A stretch of DNA of 64,000 nucleotides from Ligilactobacillus salivarius DSM 20555 = ATCC 11741 (GCF_001435955.1 NZ_AYYT01000003.1:107832-171831); one strand, 5' to 3'; positions 29,793 through 40,338 are shown, counted from the first letter of the stretch. The notes: generated by a model from the letters alone, not told the origin. Numbers and translations: made by a program.

Positions 29793-31250
29793 ATGAAGAA
29801 GTTTATTACATTTTTAAGTATTATTAGTAGTTTAATCTTTCTTTCATTTTTTGTTAAACCACAGTTAGTTCATGCAGATGAAAAAACATATACAATAGCT
29901 ACTGATGTAACATTTCCACCATTTGAATATGCAAATGATAGTAATAAATATGTCGGAATTGATATTGACTTGATGAATGCTATAGCTAAAGAAGAAGGAT
30001 TTAAAGTGGATCTGAAGCCAATTGGTTTTAACGCTGCTTTGCAATCTGTTAGTGCTGGACAAGTTGATGGAATGATCGCAGGAATGACAATTACAGATGA
30101 ACGTAAGCAAAAATTTGATTTTTCGAAACCATATTATTCATCTGGTATTGTTATGGCTGTAAAACCTGACAGTAGTATTAAAAGTTTAAAACAGCTACGC
30201 GGAAAGAAAGTAGCTATAAAAACGGGGACTTCAGGTGCGGATTATGCTAATTCTATAAAAGATAAATATGGATTCAAGACTGTAACTTTTGATGATTCAG
30301 ATAATATGTATAATGATGTAAAAAATGGGAATTCTGTTGCATGTTTTGAAGACAGTGCTGTTTTAGAATATGGTATTAGCACAGGTTTAGGATTAAAAAT
30401 AGTAACTAAACCAGCTAATTCTGGTAATTTTGGTTTTGCTGTAAAAAAAGGAACACACCAGGAATTGATGAATAAATTCAATGATGGTTTAGATAAACTT
30501 AAGAAAAATGGAAAATACCAAAAGATAATTGAAAAATATACAGGTAAAAGTGCAATTTCAGCTACTAAAGAGGCTAATGAAAAGAAAAGTAAAGATAGTC
30601 ATACTGTCTTAGGACTATTAAAACAAAATAAAAAGGCCTTCTTAGATGGAATAGTAGAAACTTTAAAGTTGACAGTAGTTGGGATTATAGGTGCAACTAT
30701 TTTTGGGATTCTAATAGGAATGTTAGGTGTTGTGCCAAACAAGTTTGCTCAAGGTATTTCTACAACAATAATTTATATTTTTAGAGGACTTCCATTGTTA
30801 GTTCTAGCTTTGTTTATTTACAATGGTATTCCTAGTTTAACAGGATCAAAAATTCCAGCATTTATCGCCGGAATTATTACATTAACTTTAAACGAAGGTG
30901 CATATACTGCAGCCTTTGTGAAGGGTGGAATTGAGGCCGTAGATAAAGGTCAAATGGAAGCAGCTAGAAGTTTGGGACTTTCATTTGGCAAATCCATGAG
31001 AAAAGTTATCTTACCTCAAGGTGTTAAAATTATGATTCCATCTTTCATTAATCAGTTTATAATTACATTAAAGGATACTTCAATTTTATCTATTATAGGT
31101 ATATTAGAATTAACTCAAACTGGTAAAATCATTATTGCCAGAAACTTAGAAGGTTTTAGAATTTGGGGTATTATAGCAATAATGTACCTATTAATAATTA
31201 CAATTTTGACTTTATTATCCAAATGGATTGAACGGAGGATAAATAACTAA
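29793..31250 (+). CDS. Glutamine-type ABC transporter, fused substrate-binding protein and permease
   Basis: 485 residues. A signal peptide ends at about VHA (residue 28). A family 3 solute-binding domain follows (about 30-250: [30 protein letters not shown] and the [20 protein letters not shown] region). A HisM/GlnP-type permease fills the rest (about 265-485) with the EAA loop [22 protein letters not shown]. The binding domain would be tethered outside the cell. Fused proteins of this kind import glutamine, and sometimes glutamate or asparagine, in lactic acid bacteria; the GlnR-like operator favours glutamine. The stop overlaps the start of the ATPase gene. Confidence 0.92.
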   Translation: MKKFITFLSIISSLIFLSFFVKPQLVHADEKTYTIATDVTFPPFEYANDSNKYVGIDIDLMNAIAKEEGFKVDLKPIGFNAALQSVSAGQVDGMIAGMTITDERKQKFDFSKPYYSSGIVMAVKPDSSIKSLKQLRGKKVAIKTGTSGADYANSIKDKYGFKTVTFDDSDNMYNDVKNGNSVACFEDSAVLEYGISTGLGLKIVTKPANSGNFGFAVKKGTHQELMNKFNDGLDKLKKNGKYQKIIEKYTGKSAISATKEANEKKSKDSHTVLGLLKQNKKAFLDGIVETLKLTVVGIIGATIFGILIGMLGVVPNKFAQGISTTIIYIFRGLPLLVLALFIYNGIPSLTGSKIPAFIAGIITLTLNEGAYTAAFVKGGIEAVDKGQMEAARSLGLSFGKSMRKVILPQGVKIMIPSFINQFIITLKDTSILSIIGILELTQTGKIIIARNLEGFRIWGIIAIMYLLIITILTLLSKWIERRINN

Positions 31251-31990
31251 TGACAGATTTAAAAGTAGATGTTACAGATTTAAAAAAGAATTATGGTAGT
31301 AATCATGTATTAAAGGGAATCAATTTTAAAGTAAAAAATAATGAAGTTGTAGTTTTAATTGGACCATCTGGTTCAGGGAAAAGTACGTTGTTGAGATGTC
31401 TAAATAAATTAGAAGAACCTACGAGTGGTTCAATTATCATTGACGGACATGATATAAGTGATCCTAAGACTGATATAGATAAAGCACGTGAAAATATCGG
31501 TATGGTTTTCCAACACTTTAATCTATTTAATAACTTAACAGTAGGTGAAAATATTACTTTGGCACCAGTAGAGCTCGGAAAGCTAGAAAAGGAACAAGCC
31601 GAATTTGTAGCTAAGAATTTATTAGAAACAGTAGGCTTAGCTGATAAATATGATGCAATGCCTGCTTCATTGTCTGGTGGTCAAAAGCAAAGAGTTGCTA
31701 TAGCAAGAGCATTAGCAATGAAACCAGATATTATGCTATTTGATGAACCTACTTCGGCTCTAGATCCTGAAATGGTTGGAGATGTTCTTGAAGTAATGAA
31801 AGAATTAGCTAAAGATGGAATGACTATGGTTGTTGTAACACATGAAATGGGATTTGCTAAAGAAGTTGCAGATAGAGTTGTTTTTATGGCTGATGGACAT
31901 GTGATGGAAGAGGGCACTCCTGAAGAGGTATTTGATAATCCACAAAATGAAAGAACTAAAGCATTTTTAGACAAAGTAATTAATGTCTAG
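31250..31990 (+). CDS. glnQ: Polar amino acid (glutamine) ABC transporter ATP-binding protein
   Basis: 246-residue cytoplasmic ATPase of the PAAT family. Walker [11 protein letters not shown] loop MVFQHFNLF, signature [15 protein letters not shown], Walker [15 protein letters not shown] and the switch histidine in [10 protein letters not shown] are all intact. Its ATG shares one base with the stop of the fused binding protein-permease gene, so the two subunits are made together. A bidirectional terminator follows. Confidence 0.95.
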   Translation: MTDLKVDVTDLKKNYGSNHVLKGINFKVKNNEVVVLIGPSGSGKSTLLRCLNKLEEPTSGSIIIDGHDISDPKTDIDKARENIGMVFQHFNLFNNLTVGENITLAPVELGKLEKEQAEFVAKNLLETVGLADKYDAMPASLSGGQKQRVAIARALAMKPDIMLFDEPTSALDPEMVGDVLEVMKELAKDGMTMVVVTHEMGFAKEVADRVVFMADGHVMEEGTPEEVFDNPQNERTKAFLDKVINV

Positions 31991-32014
31991 AGTATAAAAA
32001 GATTGGAATTAAAT

Positions 32015-32070
32015 AATCGCTAAAGATTGCATTGTTTTAATAATGGCGATCTTTAGCGATTTTTATTTTA
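32015..32070 (+). terminator. Bidirectional terminator between glnQ and the minus-strand gene
   Basis: Perfect 13-bp stem AATCGCTAAAGAT / ATCTTTAGCGATT with a 21-nt loop and T tracts, placed between convergent genes. Confidence 0.88.
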
Positions 32071-32400
32071 TTATTCATAAGATAATTCGACAAGATATAC
32101 ATTTCTATCAGTTAAATGAGCCGTACTAGCCCAAACTTCATGGTATCCACGTAATTGGCGACCAGTCATTTGAAAGAAATCGTCTAATAATTTTCCATGT
32201 TGAGAAATGAAGTCAAGCTTTAATCTATTAACCATAAGGCTATTATCAGGGAAATATATTTCTGCATCTGAAACCTTAACTTTATCAGAAATAAATAGTC
32301 TAATAACATTATCGTAAGCGGGAATGGCCTTTACTAAATCATCAGGATGTCTTTTAATATAAGATAAGATGAAGAATAGAGAATCTGAATTACTTGCCAA
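32071..32400 (-). CDS. Hypothetical protein of unknown family
   Basis: 109 residues when started at the TTG complementary to 32398-32400, which lies 10 nt after AAAGGAG on the minus strand; the ATG at 32427 has no ribosome site. The sequence begins MASNSDSLFFILSYIKRHP and contains TGRQLRGYHEVWASTAHLTDRN; it is soluble, without Cys, signal or membrane span. I do not recognise the family. It is divergent from the serine hydrolase gene, sharing about 90 bp of control region, and convergent with glnQ. Confidence 0.65.
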   Translation of the reverse strand: MASNSDSLFFILSYIKRHPDDLVKAIPAYDNVIRLFISDKVKVSDAEIYFPDNSLMVNRLKLDFISQHGKLLDDFFQMTGRQLRGYHEVWASTAHLTDRNVYLVELSYE

Positions 32401-32492
32401 AACACAAAAACTCCTTTGCACAATCATTTAATATTCATTGTATCATTTTTAGAGTACACTTAGTATATAAAATAAAGAAAAGAGAGAATAGG

Positions 32493-33494
32493 ATGTTTGA
32501 AAGAACTTGTGATTTAATAGAAAATTTATATAAAGACAACATTGTTCCTGGTGTATCATATGCTGTAATAAAGCCCGGAGAAGTATTAACTAAAGTTATA
32601 GGAAACAGTCAGTTGATTCCTAAAGTAGAAAAACTAAAAGCAGGCATGTTATATGATATGGCTTCTTTAACTAAAGTTGTAGGAACTACGACTGTAATTT
32701 TAAAGTTAGTTGAAGATAACAAGATATCAATTGATGACAAAGTGATGGATTATCTACCATTATTTAAAGATGATAGAGTTACAATTAGACATTTATTAAC
32801 TCATACTTCAGCATTAAATGGGTATATACCACACCGAAATGAGCTAAATGCACAAGAGTTAATTAAGGCGATGTACACTCTAAAAGTAGGAGACTGGTTA
32901 GGAAAAAAAGTGATATACACAGATACAGGATTAATATTATTAGGAGAAATAATTCAAAAAATATATAATAAACCTGTACAGACAGTTATAACGCAAGAAG
33001 TGTTACAACCATTGCAGCTATTTGAAAGTACATTCAATCCGGATCCGAGATTGTGTGTTCCTACTGAGGTTCAAAAAAATGGTAAAGTCTTGAAAGGGGT
33101 TGTACATGATCCTAAAGCTAGAATTTTAGGTAAATATTGTGGATCAGCTGGTCTATTTATGTCGTTAAATGATTTGATTAAGTTTTCTAATTGGATTATA
33201 GATAATTCAAAAAACAAAGTATTAAAAGACAAGACAATATCTAAATTGTTTAATGATTGGACTCCTAACGGGACTTTGGGGCGATCGCTAGGCTGGGATT
33301 TAAGGTATAGAAACGATAGAGTTCCATGTATTTATCATACAGGATATACTGGTACATTCGTTTTAATAGATAGAGATAGTGGATGTGGATTAATAGTATT
33401 GAGTAATAGGGTTCATCCAAGTTCTAATAATCAAATCTTTTTAGATAGAAGAGATATAATTATATCTACTTTTCTTGATGAAATTATTAATTAA
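32493..33494 (+). CDS. Serine hydrolase, beta-lactamase/class C PBP family
   Basis: 333 residues without signal peptide or membrane helix, so probably cytoplasmic. The active-site SxxK is SLTK at 58-61, YTDTG fits the Tyr-x-Asn/Asp motif and HTGYTGT the third motif (H/K-T-G). Family members include D-amino-acid peptidases, esterases and true beta-lactamases; the substrate cannot be inferred. The start is ATG 32493, close behind a purine-rich AGAGAGAATAGG. A long structured intergenic element follows. Confidence 0.85.
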   Translation: MFERTCDLIENLYKDNIVPGVSYAVIKPGEVLTKVIGNSQLIPKVEKLKAGMLYDMASLTKVVGTTTVILKLVEDNKISIDDKVMDYLPLFKDDRVTIRHLLTHTSALNGYIPHRNELNAQELIKAMYTLKVGDWLGKKVIYTDTGLILLGEIIQKIYNKPVQTVITQEVLQPLQLFESTFNPDPRLCVPTEVQKNGKVLKGVVHDPKARILGKYCGSAGLFMSLNDLIKFSNWIIDNSKNKVLKDKTISKLFNDWTPNGTLGRSLGWDLRYRNDRVPCIYHTGYTGTFVLIDRDSGCGLIVLSNRVHPSSNNQIFLDRRDIIISTFLDEIIN

Positions 33495-33502
33495 AAAATA
33501 AT

Positions 33503-33652
33503 AGGAGGCTGGGAAAAACTATATTTTCAGATGAATTTTAGAAAATAGTTATATTAAAACCCGCTAGGAATCAACGTTTTTAGTAACGTGATTTCTAGCG
33601 GGTTTTAAGTCTTGAGACTATTTTCCTAGTGAGACTATTTTCCTAGCCTCTA
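33503..33652. repeat. Structured intergenic element with nested inverted repeats
   Basis: An outer arm AGGAGGCTGGGAAAA (from 33504) is complementary, apart from small mismatches, to TTTTCCTAGCCTC at the right end. Inside is a strong hairpin of about 20 bp (AAAACCCGCTAGGAATCA at 33556 with TGATTTCTAGCGGGTTTT to 33606). GAGACTATTTTCCTAG is repeated in tandem (33614-33629, 33631-33646). It lies between convergent genes and could terminate both ways. Similar GGCTGGGA-bounded intergenic elements are common in lactic acid bacteria and staphylococci; copy number here is unknown. Confidence 0.75.
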
Positions 33653-33658
33653 TTTGTT

Positions 33659-34363
33659 TTAGTAGGTAGGTTTGATTTCTAGAGCTTGTTGTTTTGATAA
33701 ATCAGCATCTGGATATTTTCTTTGTAAAGCAGTAATTAATATACGTTTAGCTAATTCACCATTTCTAGCTAAGATAGGTCCATGGAAGTAAGAACAGTAC
33801 GTATTTTTAAAAATAGCACCTTCAGTTTTGTCTTTTCCATTATTTCCATGTCCACTTACAACAGTACCTAGAGGTCGCTCATTTTTTCCTAAATATGTGA
33901 CTCCATTATGATTTTCAAAGCCATGATATTCTTGGTTAGTTTCTTCGTTTTTAATAACAATATCTCCGATGAAACGATTATTATCTTGACTTTCAGTATA
34001 ATGGTCTAAGGCATGAATACCTTCAATTTTTTGACCGTCAGCCCCAATATAGTATTGACCTAGTAATTGATACCCACCACAAATGGCAAGCATTGGCCCG
34101 CCATCATGTATATATTTAGTCAATGCTTCTTTTTTTGATTGAATATCTTTTGAAACAATCATCTGCTCGTAATCTTGGCCACCACCAAAAAAGGCAATAT
34201 CATACTTTTCAGGATTAAATTCTTGATTTAAGGAGATAATATCAACTTTTAAATTGGTGTCCATTTGTTTAGCATAATAGCGTAAAGCAAGGATATTTCC
34301 GATATCACCATAAGTGTTTAATAAGTCACCGTATAGATGAGCTAAATTTAGTGAATATTTCAT
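33659..34363 (-). CDS. gatD: Lipid II isoglutaminyl synthase, glutaminase subunit GatD
   Basis: Provides ammonia from glutamine to MurT for amidation of the D-Glu of lipid II. 234-residue class I glutamine amidotransferase of the CobB/CobQ type. The nucleophile is Cys95 in MLAICGGYQLLGQYY, and the histidine of YFHGPIL is the likely partner. It starts 2 nt after the murT stop on the minus strand, so the complex subunits are co-translated. Amidation is essential for cross-linking in many relatives. Confidence 0.95.
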   Translation of the reverse strand: MKYSLNLAHLYGDLLNTYGDIGNILALRYYAKQMDTNLKVDIISLNQEFNPEKYDIAFFGGGQDYEQMIVSKDIQSKKEALTKYIHDGGPMLAICGGYQLLGQYYIGADGQKIEGIHALDHYTESQDNNRFIGDIVIKNEETNQEYHGFENHNGVTYLGKNERPLGTVVSGHGNNGKDKTEGAIFKNTYCSYFHGPILARNGELAKRILITALQRKYPDADLSKQQALEIKPTY

Positions 34364-34365
34364 GA

Positions 34366-35715
34366 TTAATCCATGCCTCCTTTAATATAACCTTGTTCAG
34401 ATAATAATTTACGTAACTGTAACACAGCAGTATAAGTTGCTAAAACATAAATATGCTTAGTTGGCATTTTTTTAATATTTTCAAGCACGTCAGGAAGTTT
34501 TTCTTCTTGAGAGAAATTTTCTTCAGGTACACCAGCGACTCTCAATCTAAAAGTAATATCGCGATATCTTTCACCACCAGTTAAAATAGCTGGTATCTTA
34601 TCAAATGGAAGAGATTCAAAACTTCCATCCCAAATCCAGCTAGTATCGATACCGTCAGCATAGTTAGCATTTAATAACACTGCTAAAGAAAATGGTTCTG
34701 TATCGGTTTTTATCATATCAAGTACTTGATCTAGACCAACTGGATTTTTAATCAAGACCAATGTTAGTTCTTTATCACCTATCTTGATAACTTCTTGTCT
34801 TCCAAAGACTTTTTCATCGTTACTGCTTAAAGCATGTGCTATCTGTTGAGGTGAAACGCCTAATTCATTTCCGACAGCATATGCTGCTAAAGCATTATAA
34901 ATATTATATGTTCCACCTATATGAAGTGAGATGTTAGTATTATCGATTTCAAAAGTCGAGCTTTGAGGACTTTGACTTAGAATACGGTTCATTCGATAAG
35001 AAAGTTTTGGACGTTTGAAATCGCAGTTAGGACAATAATATTTCCCCAAATTACTGTAACTTCTATTCTTATAGTGTAGAATATGTTGGCATTTAGGACA
35101 TAATAAACTGTCTGTGTTAGCCGGTGCCATTTGTTCTCTATCTGCTTTATCATCAAATCCGTAATAAATAACTTTATTTTTTAATTCTCTACTATTGAAG
35201 ATAGGAGCGTCACCGTTAGCAATAACGAGTGCATCGGGATGCATATTAATACCTTTTAATATTTTATCGTAAGTGGTATATATTTCACCATATCTATCCA
35301 TTTGATCACGGAATAAGTTTGTCATGACATAGATAGAAGGGGATATATATTGAGATATAATTGGAACATTGGCTTCATCAGTTTCTAATACTGCAAGTTT
35401 TTTTCCACTCTTTGTTTTTTGAGCGGTTAAAAAGGCGGATACAATACCTTGTTTCATATTAGATCCACTAGGGTTAGTTAAAATGTTGGAGTATTTTTCA
35501 CCTAAAACTTTAACAGTTAAAGCAGTAGTTAACGTCTTGCCATTAGTACCTGTGATGATAACTATTTCATAATCTTTTGCTAGACTTTTTAAAACATCAG
35601 GATCAATAGCTAAAGTAATCTTTCCAGGTAAAGAAGTACCACCATTTGTAAATTTGTGTAAAAACCAATGTGAAGTTTTTCCTGCCGTAATGGCAACTGA
35701 ACTTTTCAAACTCAT
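34366..35715 (-). CDS. murT: Lipid II isoglutaminyl synthase, ligase subunit MurT
   Basis: Mur ligase-like ATPase that activates the alpha-carboxyl of D-Glu in lipid II. 449 residues: ATP loop ITGTNGKT at 54-61, the MurT-specific zinc ribbon CPKC-CPNC at about 215-240, the central Mur domain, and a C-terminal DUF1727 domain. The start is the ATG complementary to 35713-35715, 9 nt after GGAGG; an upstream in-frame ATG lacks such a site. Operon with gatD, divergent from tdk. Confidence 0.95.
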   Translation of the reverse strand: MSLKSSVAITAGKTSHWFLHKFTNGGTSLPGKITLAIDPDVLKSLAKDYEIVIITGTNGKTLTTALTVKVLGEKYSNILTNPSGSNMKQGIVSAFLTAQKTKSGKKLAVLETDEANVPIISQYISPSIYVMTNLFRDQMDRYGEIYTTYDKILKGINMHPDALVIANGDAPIFNSRELKNKVIYYGFDDKADREQMAPANTDSLLCPKCQHILHYKNRSYSNLGKYYCPNCDFKRPKLSYRMNRILSQSPQSSTFEIDNTNISLHIGGTYNIYNALAAYAVGNELGVSPQQIAHALSSNDEKVFGRQEVIKIGDKELTLVLIKNPVGLDQVLDMIKTDTEPFSLAVLLNANYADGIDTSWIWDGSFESLPFDKIPAILTGGERYRDITFRLRVAGVPEENFSQEEKLPDVLENIKKMPTKHIYVLATYTAVLQLRKLLSEQGYIKGGMD

Positions 35716-35778
35716 TTTAAAGTTCCTCCAGATATATGTTTGATAAAAAAACATAAGAATTTAATAATACTAAAAAAT

Positions 35779-35787
35779 ATGATAGCA
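35779..35787 (-). promoter_or_regulatory. Extended -10 promoter of murT-gatD
   Basis: On the minus strand TGCTATCAT is an extended -10 about 65 nt before the murT start. The -35 is weak. Confidence 0.45.
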
Positions 35788-35922
35788 TAAATTTGTGGTT
35801 GTGCATATCAAAAGGACTATATTGAAAGGCAGAGATATTGTAAATTTAAAGAATGTTGAAAGTTTAAAATTAAAAAGAGTTGTTGATCATAATTATTAAT
35901 TATAAAAAAGCATGATATAGGC

Positions 35923-35952
35923 TTGTTTTTAGTCTATGAAATAATCTATACT
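35923..35952 (+). promoter_or_regulatory. Promoter of tdk-prfA-prmC-ywlC
   Basis: TTGTTT and TATACT separated by 18 bp, 35 bp before the tdk start. Confidence 0.6.
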
Positions 35953-35987
35953 AGACTAGGAAATTTTATTCAATGGAGTGATTTTTT

Positions 35988-36593
35988 GTGGCTCAACTTT
36001 TTTTTCGCTATGGAGCGATGAATAGTGGTAAGACAATCGAAATCCTTAAAGTTGCACATAATTATGAAGAACAAGGGAAAAATGTTATTATCATGACAAG
36101 TGGTTTGGATAATCGCGATGGTTATGGTTATGTTTCTAGTCGTATAGGTTTGAAAAGAAAAGCTATTCCAGTTGTTAGTGAAACTAATATTAAAGATCTA
36201 GTAGAACAATCTTCTTTAGAGCCTGCCTGTATTTTAGTTGATGAGGCACAATTTTTAGAAAAACATCATGTATTGGAATTAACTCAGATTGTAGATGAAC
36301 TGAATATTCCTGTAATGACTTTTGGGTTAAAAAATGATTTTATGAATGAGTTGTTTGAAGGATCTAAATATCTTTTATTATATGCTGACAAAATAGAAGA
36401 AATGAAGACAATTTGTTGGTTTTGTAATAAAAAGGCTATTATGAATTTAAGAATGCATGATTCTAAACCGGTATATAGTGGTGAACAGATAATGATTGGT
36501 GGTAATGAATCTTATTATCCAGTATGTAGAAAACATTATTTTAATCCACCTATTAATAATTTAGAAAAAGATGAAGGAGAAATAAATGGATAA
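35988..36593 (+). CDS. tdk: Thymidine kinase
   Basis: Salvages thymidine to dTMP. 201 residues, type II family. P-loop GAMNSGKT at about 9-16, DEAQFL Walker B, and a zinc site formed by CWFCNKKA and later cysteines including YYPVCRKH. Start GTG 35988 with GGAGTG upstream. The stop overlaps the start of prfA by 8 nt, giving tight coupling, as in many lactobacilli. Confidence 0.96.
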   Translation: MAQLFFRYGAMNSGKTIEILKVAHNYEEQGKNVIIMTSGLDNRDGYGYVSSRIGLKRKAIPVVSETNIKDLVEQSSLEPACILVDEAQFLEKHHVLELTQIVDELNIPVMTFGLKNDFMNELFEGSKYLLLYADKIEEMKTICWFCNKKAIMNLRMHDSKPVYSGEQIMIGGNESYYPVCRKHYFNPPINNLEKDEGEING

Positions 36594-37668
36594 GTTATTT
36601 GATAGATTGCAGATGTTAGAAGATAGATATGAAGAATTAGGTGAACTTCTATCAGATCCCGATGTAATTTCAGATACAAAGCGTTTTACAAAGTTATCTA
36701 AAGAAATGGCTGACTTAAGAGAAACTGTTGAAAAATATAATAAATATAAAGAAGTAACACAACAAATTTCTGATGATGAAGAGATGCTAAGTGATGGATT
36801 AGATGATGAAATGGCATCTTTAGTGAAAGAAGAATTGTCAAATGCTAAGGATGAGAAGGTAAAGCTAGAAGAAGAAATTAAAATTTTATTACTACCTAAA
36901 GATCCTAATGATGACAAGAACATTATTATGGAAATTAGAGGGGCTGCTGGTGGTGATGAAGCTAGTTTATTTGCTGCAGATTTATTTTCTATGTACAGCA
37001 AGTATGCTGAACGCCAAGGATGGTCAATTGAAGTCATTGACAAGAACGTAACAGAAGTTGGTGGCTTTAAGGAAATAGCACTTATAATTAACGGTAATAG
37101 TGTATGGTCTAAGTTAAAATATGAAAGTGGTGCTCACCGAGTTCAAAGAATACCAGTAACAGAATCTGCAGGACGAGTACATACATCAACTGCGACAGTT
37201 GTTGTTATGCCTGAAGAAGAAGATGTAGAAATTGAGCTAGATCCTAAAGATATCCGAGTAGATGTTTATCGTTCATCCGGTGCTGGTGGACAGCATATTA
37301 ATAAAACATCTTCTGCCGTACGTATGACTCACTTACCTACAGGTATAGTCGTTGCTATGCAAGATCAACGTTCTCAACAACAAAACAGAGAAAAAGCAAT
37401 GAAAATATTAAAAGCTCGTGTATACGACTACTACGCTCAACAAGAACAAAGCGAATATGATGCAAATCGTAAATCTGCAGTTGGTACAGGGGATAGATCT
37501 GAGAGAATTAGAACTTATAACTATCCTCAAAATAGAGTTACAGATCATCGTATAGGTTTATCATTAAATAAATTAGACCGCATCATGAATGGTGAGTTAG
37601 AGGATGTTATTGATGCTTTAATTTTATTTGAGCAAACTAAAGCAATGGAGAAGTTGGAAAATGAATAA
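36586..37668 (+). CDS. prfA: Peptide chain release factor 1
   Basis: Terminates translation at UAA and UAG. 360 residues. The stop-codon recognition tripeptide is PVT in [14 protein letters not shown], and the catalytic GGQ is at 234-236 ([12 protein letters not shown]), the glutamine being the target of PrmC, encoded next. The first third is the helical domain 1. It overlaps tdk upstream and prmC downstream by 8 nt each. Confidence 0.97.
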   Translation: MDKLFDRLQMLEDRYEELGELLSDPDVISDTKRFTKLSKEMADLRETVEKYNKYKEVTQQISDDEEMLSDGLDDEMASLVKEELSNAKDEKVKLEEEIKILLLPKDPNDDKNIIMEIRGAAGGDEASLFAADLFSMYSKYAERQGWSIEVIDKNVTEVGGFKEIALIINGNSVWSKLKYESGAHRVQRIPVTESAGRVHTSTATVVVMPEEEDVEIELDPKDIRVDVYRSSGAGGQHINKTSSAVRMTHLPTGIVVAMQDQRSQQQNREKAMKILKARVYDYYAQQEQSEYDANRKSAVGTGDRSERIRTYNYPQNRVTDHRIGLSLNKLDRIMNGELEDVIDALILFEQTKAMEKLENE

Positions 37669-38500
37669 TCCAACATTTTTTGAAGTCCAGAAATGGGCTT
37701 TTTCTTGTATAAAGGGAAATGGTGGTACATTAGAAGATGTAGATTACTTAATATGTGGTCAAATGGGTTGGAATAAAACACAATTGTTGATGAATTACCG
37801 GACACGTATTGATGATAAAAATTACCAAGAACTACAAGAAAAGATAGAATTGTATAATCAAGATTATCCCCTACAGTATTTAATAGGTTATCAGGATTTT
37901 TATGGTTTGAGACTAAAAGTTACGAAGGATACATTAATACCACGCCCAGAAACTGAAGAACTTGTGGATTGGATTTTAAATGATAATTCAAAAAATGAGA
38001 ACTACGATGTCTTAGATGTTGGTACAGGAACTGGAGCGATAGGATTAGCACTAAAATCTATACGAAGTAACTGGAATATTTTTTTATCTGACATTTCTGA
38101 ACCTGCATTAAAAGTAGCTAAAGAGAATGCTCAAAATTTAAATTTAGATGTATCATTTTCTACAAGTGATTTATTTGAAAAAATTGAAGGAAAAAAAGAT
38201 ATCATTGTTTCTAATCCACCATATATTTCGGAAAACGAAAAAATTTATATGGACAAGAGTGTTTTGAATTATGAACCTCATCAAGCTTTATTTGCAAAAA
38301 ATAATGGACTAGAAATATATGAAAGAATTGCAAATGAAAGTGGTAAACTTCTTAAACAAGGTAGCAAAATCTATATGGAGATAGGATTTTTACAGGGAAA
38401 GGCAGTAAAAAAAATCTTTAAAGATAGTTTTCCAAATTCGGAAATTACTTTAAAGAAAGATATCAATGGTAATGATAGAATGATCTGTGTAAAAATTTAG
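37661..38500 (+). CDS. prmC: Release factor glutamine methyltransferase
   Basis: Methylates the GGQ glutamine of release factors with S-adenosylmethionine. 279 residues: helical N-terminal domain, SAM motif [13 protein letters not shown], and catalytic NPPY in [16 protein letters not shown] 37661 overlaps the end of prfA (ATGAATAA), which indicates coupled translation of enzyme and substrate. Confidence 0.96.
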   Translation: MNNPTFFEVQKWAFSCIKGNGGTLEDVDYLICGQMGWNKTQLLMNYRTRIDDKNYQELQEKIELYNQDYPLQYLIGYQDFYGLRLKVTKDTLIPRPETEELVDWILNDNSKNENYDVLDVGTGTGAIGLALKSIRSNWNIFLSDISEPALKVAKENAQNLNLDVSFSTSDLFEKIEGKKDIIVSNPPYISENEKIYMDKSVLNYEPHQALFAKNNGLEIYERIANESGKLLKQGSKIYMEIGFLQGKAVKKIFKDSFPNSEITLKKDINGNDRMICVKI

Positions 38501-38517
38501 AGGAAGAAGGAGATTTT

Positions 38518-39528
38518 TTGTTAATCACAAAAATTTATAAACCAAGTGAGTTTAATGAAGCTGCAAAAGAATTACGTCTAGGAGAACTTGTAGCTTTTCC
38601 AACAGAAACAGTATATGGATTAGGAGCAGATGCTACTAATGAACAAGCAGTAAAGAGGGTTTATTTGGCTAAAGGAAGACCATCAGATAATCCTTTGATT
38701 GTGACTGTATCATCACTAGAGATGGTAAAAAGATTTGTTCCATCGTTAAGTAAAGAGGTAGAAAAGATAATAGAAAAATTCTGGCCGGGTTCATTGACAA
38801 TTGTACTAAAAATAAAAGATGGTAGTTTATCTAAGACAGTAACAGGTGGTTTGAAAACTGCTGCGTTTAGAATGCCTAAAAATGAAACTACATTAAACTT
38901 GATAACAGCATTAGGTAATCCTATTGTAGGCCCTTCAGCAAATTCTTCGGGAAAGCCAAGTCCCACGACTGCTCAGCACGTTTATCATGATTTAGAGGGA
39001 AGAATTGCAGGTATTTTAGATGATGGACCTACTGATGTCGGTGTAGAGTCAACAATTATTGATATGAGTACAGAAATACCAACAATTTTAAGACCAGGAG
39101 CAGTAACAGCAGAAGAAATTGAAAAAGTCATAGGTAAAGAAGTATATAGTGATAAACATAAAGTTAAAGAAAATGAAATACCTAAAGCTCCGGGAATGAA
39201 ATATAAGCACTATGCTCCATCAGCACAAGTGTTAATAGTTAATAAAGATAATTGGAATAGTGCACTACAGTGGGCAAATGAAAATAAAAATCAGGTAGGA
39301 ATATTAGCTGATGATGAAGTATTGAGTAAAGCCTTAGAAAATAAAACTTATTCATTGGGAGAAAATGTAGAAAGTGCAGCTAAGAATCTTTTTGCAGGGC
39401 TTAGATATTTTGATGATGACAATCAGATTAAGTATATTTTAGCCGAAGCGTTTCCTGAAGAAGGTGTCGGTTTAGCATATATGAATCGTTTAAAAAAATC
39501 AGCCGGTAATCAATTTTATAATAAATAG
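38518..39528 (+). CDS. ywlC: L-threonylcarbamoyladenylate synthase (Sua5/YwlC type)
   Basis: Makes threonylcarbamoyl-AMP from Thr, bicarbonate and ATP for t6A37 of tRNAs. 336 residues: the YrdC/TsaC domain (GELVAFPTETVYGLGADA, KGRPSDNPLIV, VGPSANSSGKPSPTTA, VESTIIDM) plus the C-terminal Sua5 domain after KYKHYAPSAQV, so it is the long form. Start TTG 38518 with GAAGGAG. In many relatives glyA follows; here upp is next. Confidence 0.95.
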   Translation: MLITKIYKPSEFNEAAKELRLGELVAFPTETVYGLGADATNEQAVKRVYLAKGRPSDNPLIVTVSSLEMVKRFVPSLSKEVEKIIEKFWPGSLTIVLKIKDGSLSKTVTGGLKTAAFRMPKNETTLNLITALGNPIVGPSANSSGKPSPTTAQHVYHDLEGRIAGILDDGPTDVGVESTIIDMSTEIPTILRPGAVTAEEIEKVIGKEVYSDKHKVKENEIPKAPGMKYKHYAPSAQVLIVNKDNWNSALQWANENKNQVGILADDEVLSKALENKTYSLGENVESAAKNLFAGLRYFDDDNQIKYILAEAFPEEGVGLAYMNRLKKSAGNQFYNK

Positions 39529-39621
39529 AGTAATTATTTATTAATATGGTAGAAATTAGATGTGATATCATATAAAATTAGTAGAGAAAATTATATTAAT
39601 TAAATCAAGGGAGCGTTAAAC

Positions 39622-40251
39622 ATGGGAAAGTTTCAAGTATTAGATCATCCATTAATTCAACACAAATTATCAATTATTAGAGATAAAAATTGTGGAACAA
39701 GAGAATTTAGACAATGTGTAAATGAAATAGCTGAATTAATGGTTTATGAAGTTTCTAGAGATATGCCTTTAGAAGATGTAGAAGTAGAAACACCAATTAC
39801 AAAAGCAACTACTAAACGACTAGCTGGTAAAAAAGTGGTAGTAGTTCCAATTTTACGTGCTGGTATTGGAATGGTAGATGGTATCTTGGAATTAATCCCA
39901 GCTGCTAAAGTAGGTCATATAGGCATGTATCGTGATGAAGAGACACTACAACCACATGAATATTTTGTGAAAATGCCAGATGACTTAGAAAATCGTGAAA
40001 TGATAATTGTTGATCCAATGTTAGCAACTGGTGGTTCAGCAATCATGGCTGTTGATGCACTCAAAAAGCGTGGTGCAAAATCTATAAAATTTGTTTGCTT
40101 AGTTGCTGCTCCAGAAGGTGTTAAAGCATTTCGTGAAGCACATCCAGATGTAGATATTTATTCAGCTTCATTAGATGAATATCTAAATGAAGACGGATAT
40201 ATTGTTCCTGGATTAGGCGACGCAGGTGATAGATTATTTGGTACTAAGTAA
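39622..40251 (+). CDS. upp: Uracil phosphoribosyltransferase
   Basis: Salvages uracil to UMP with PRPP. 209 residues. The N-terminal [32 protein letters not shown] and the PRPP loop [14 protein letters not shown] are diagnostic, and the uracil-binding C-terminus [16 protein letters not shown] is intact. A TATAAA lies at 39571 without a good -35. A strong terminator separates it from the ATP synthase operon. Confidence 0.97.
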   Translation: MGKFQVLDHPLIQHKLSIIRDKNCGTREFRQCVNEIAELMVYEVSRDMPLEDVEVETPITKATTKRLAGKKVVVVPILRAGIGMVDGILELIPAAKVGHIGMYRDEETLQPHEYFVKMPDDLENREMIIVDPMLATGGSAIMAVDALKKRGAKSIKFVCLVAAPEGVKAFREAHPDVDIYSASLDEYLNEDGYIVPGLGDAGDRLFGTK

Positions 40252-40294
40252 ATAATTAGTTTGTTAGTATTTTAATTATTAATAATTACTTTTA

Positions 40295-40338
40295 AAATGA
40301 TGATTTATTGAATTTAAATGCGATAAATCATCATTTTT
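40295..40338 (+). terminator. Terminator after upp
   Basis: Perfect 14-bp stem AAATGATGATTTAT / ATAAATCATCATTT plus a T run. Confidence 0.92.

Noticed and set aside
32493..33494. Acquired beta-lactamase
   Set aside because: SxxK, YxD and HTG motifs define the broad family; no signal peptide, and codon use is like the neighbours.
35822..35899. 25-codon TTG-started ORF in the murT-tdk intergenic region
   Set aside because: It has AAAGGA nearby but is very short, lies upstream of the tdk promoter and has no supporting context; chance is likely.
36561..37043. 160-codon minus-strand ORF inside prfA
   Set aside because: Ser-rich antisense frame lying on a well-conserved gene; a shadow of plus-strand codon use.
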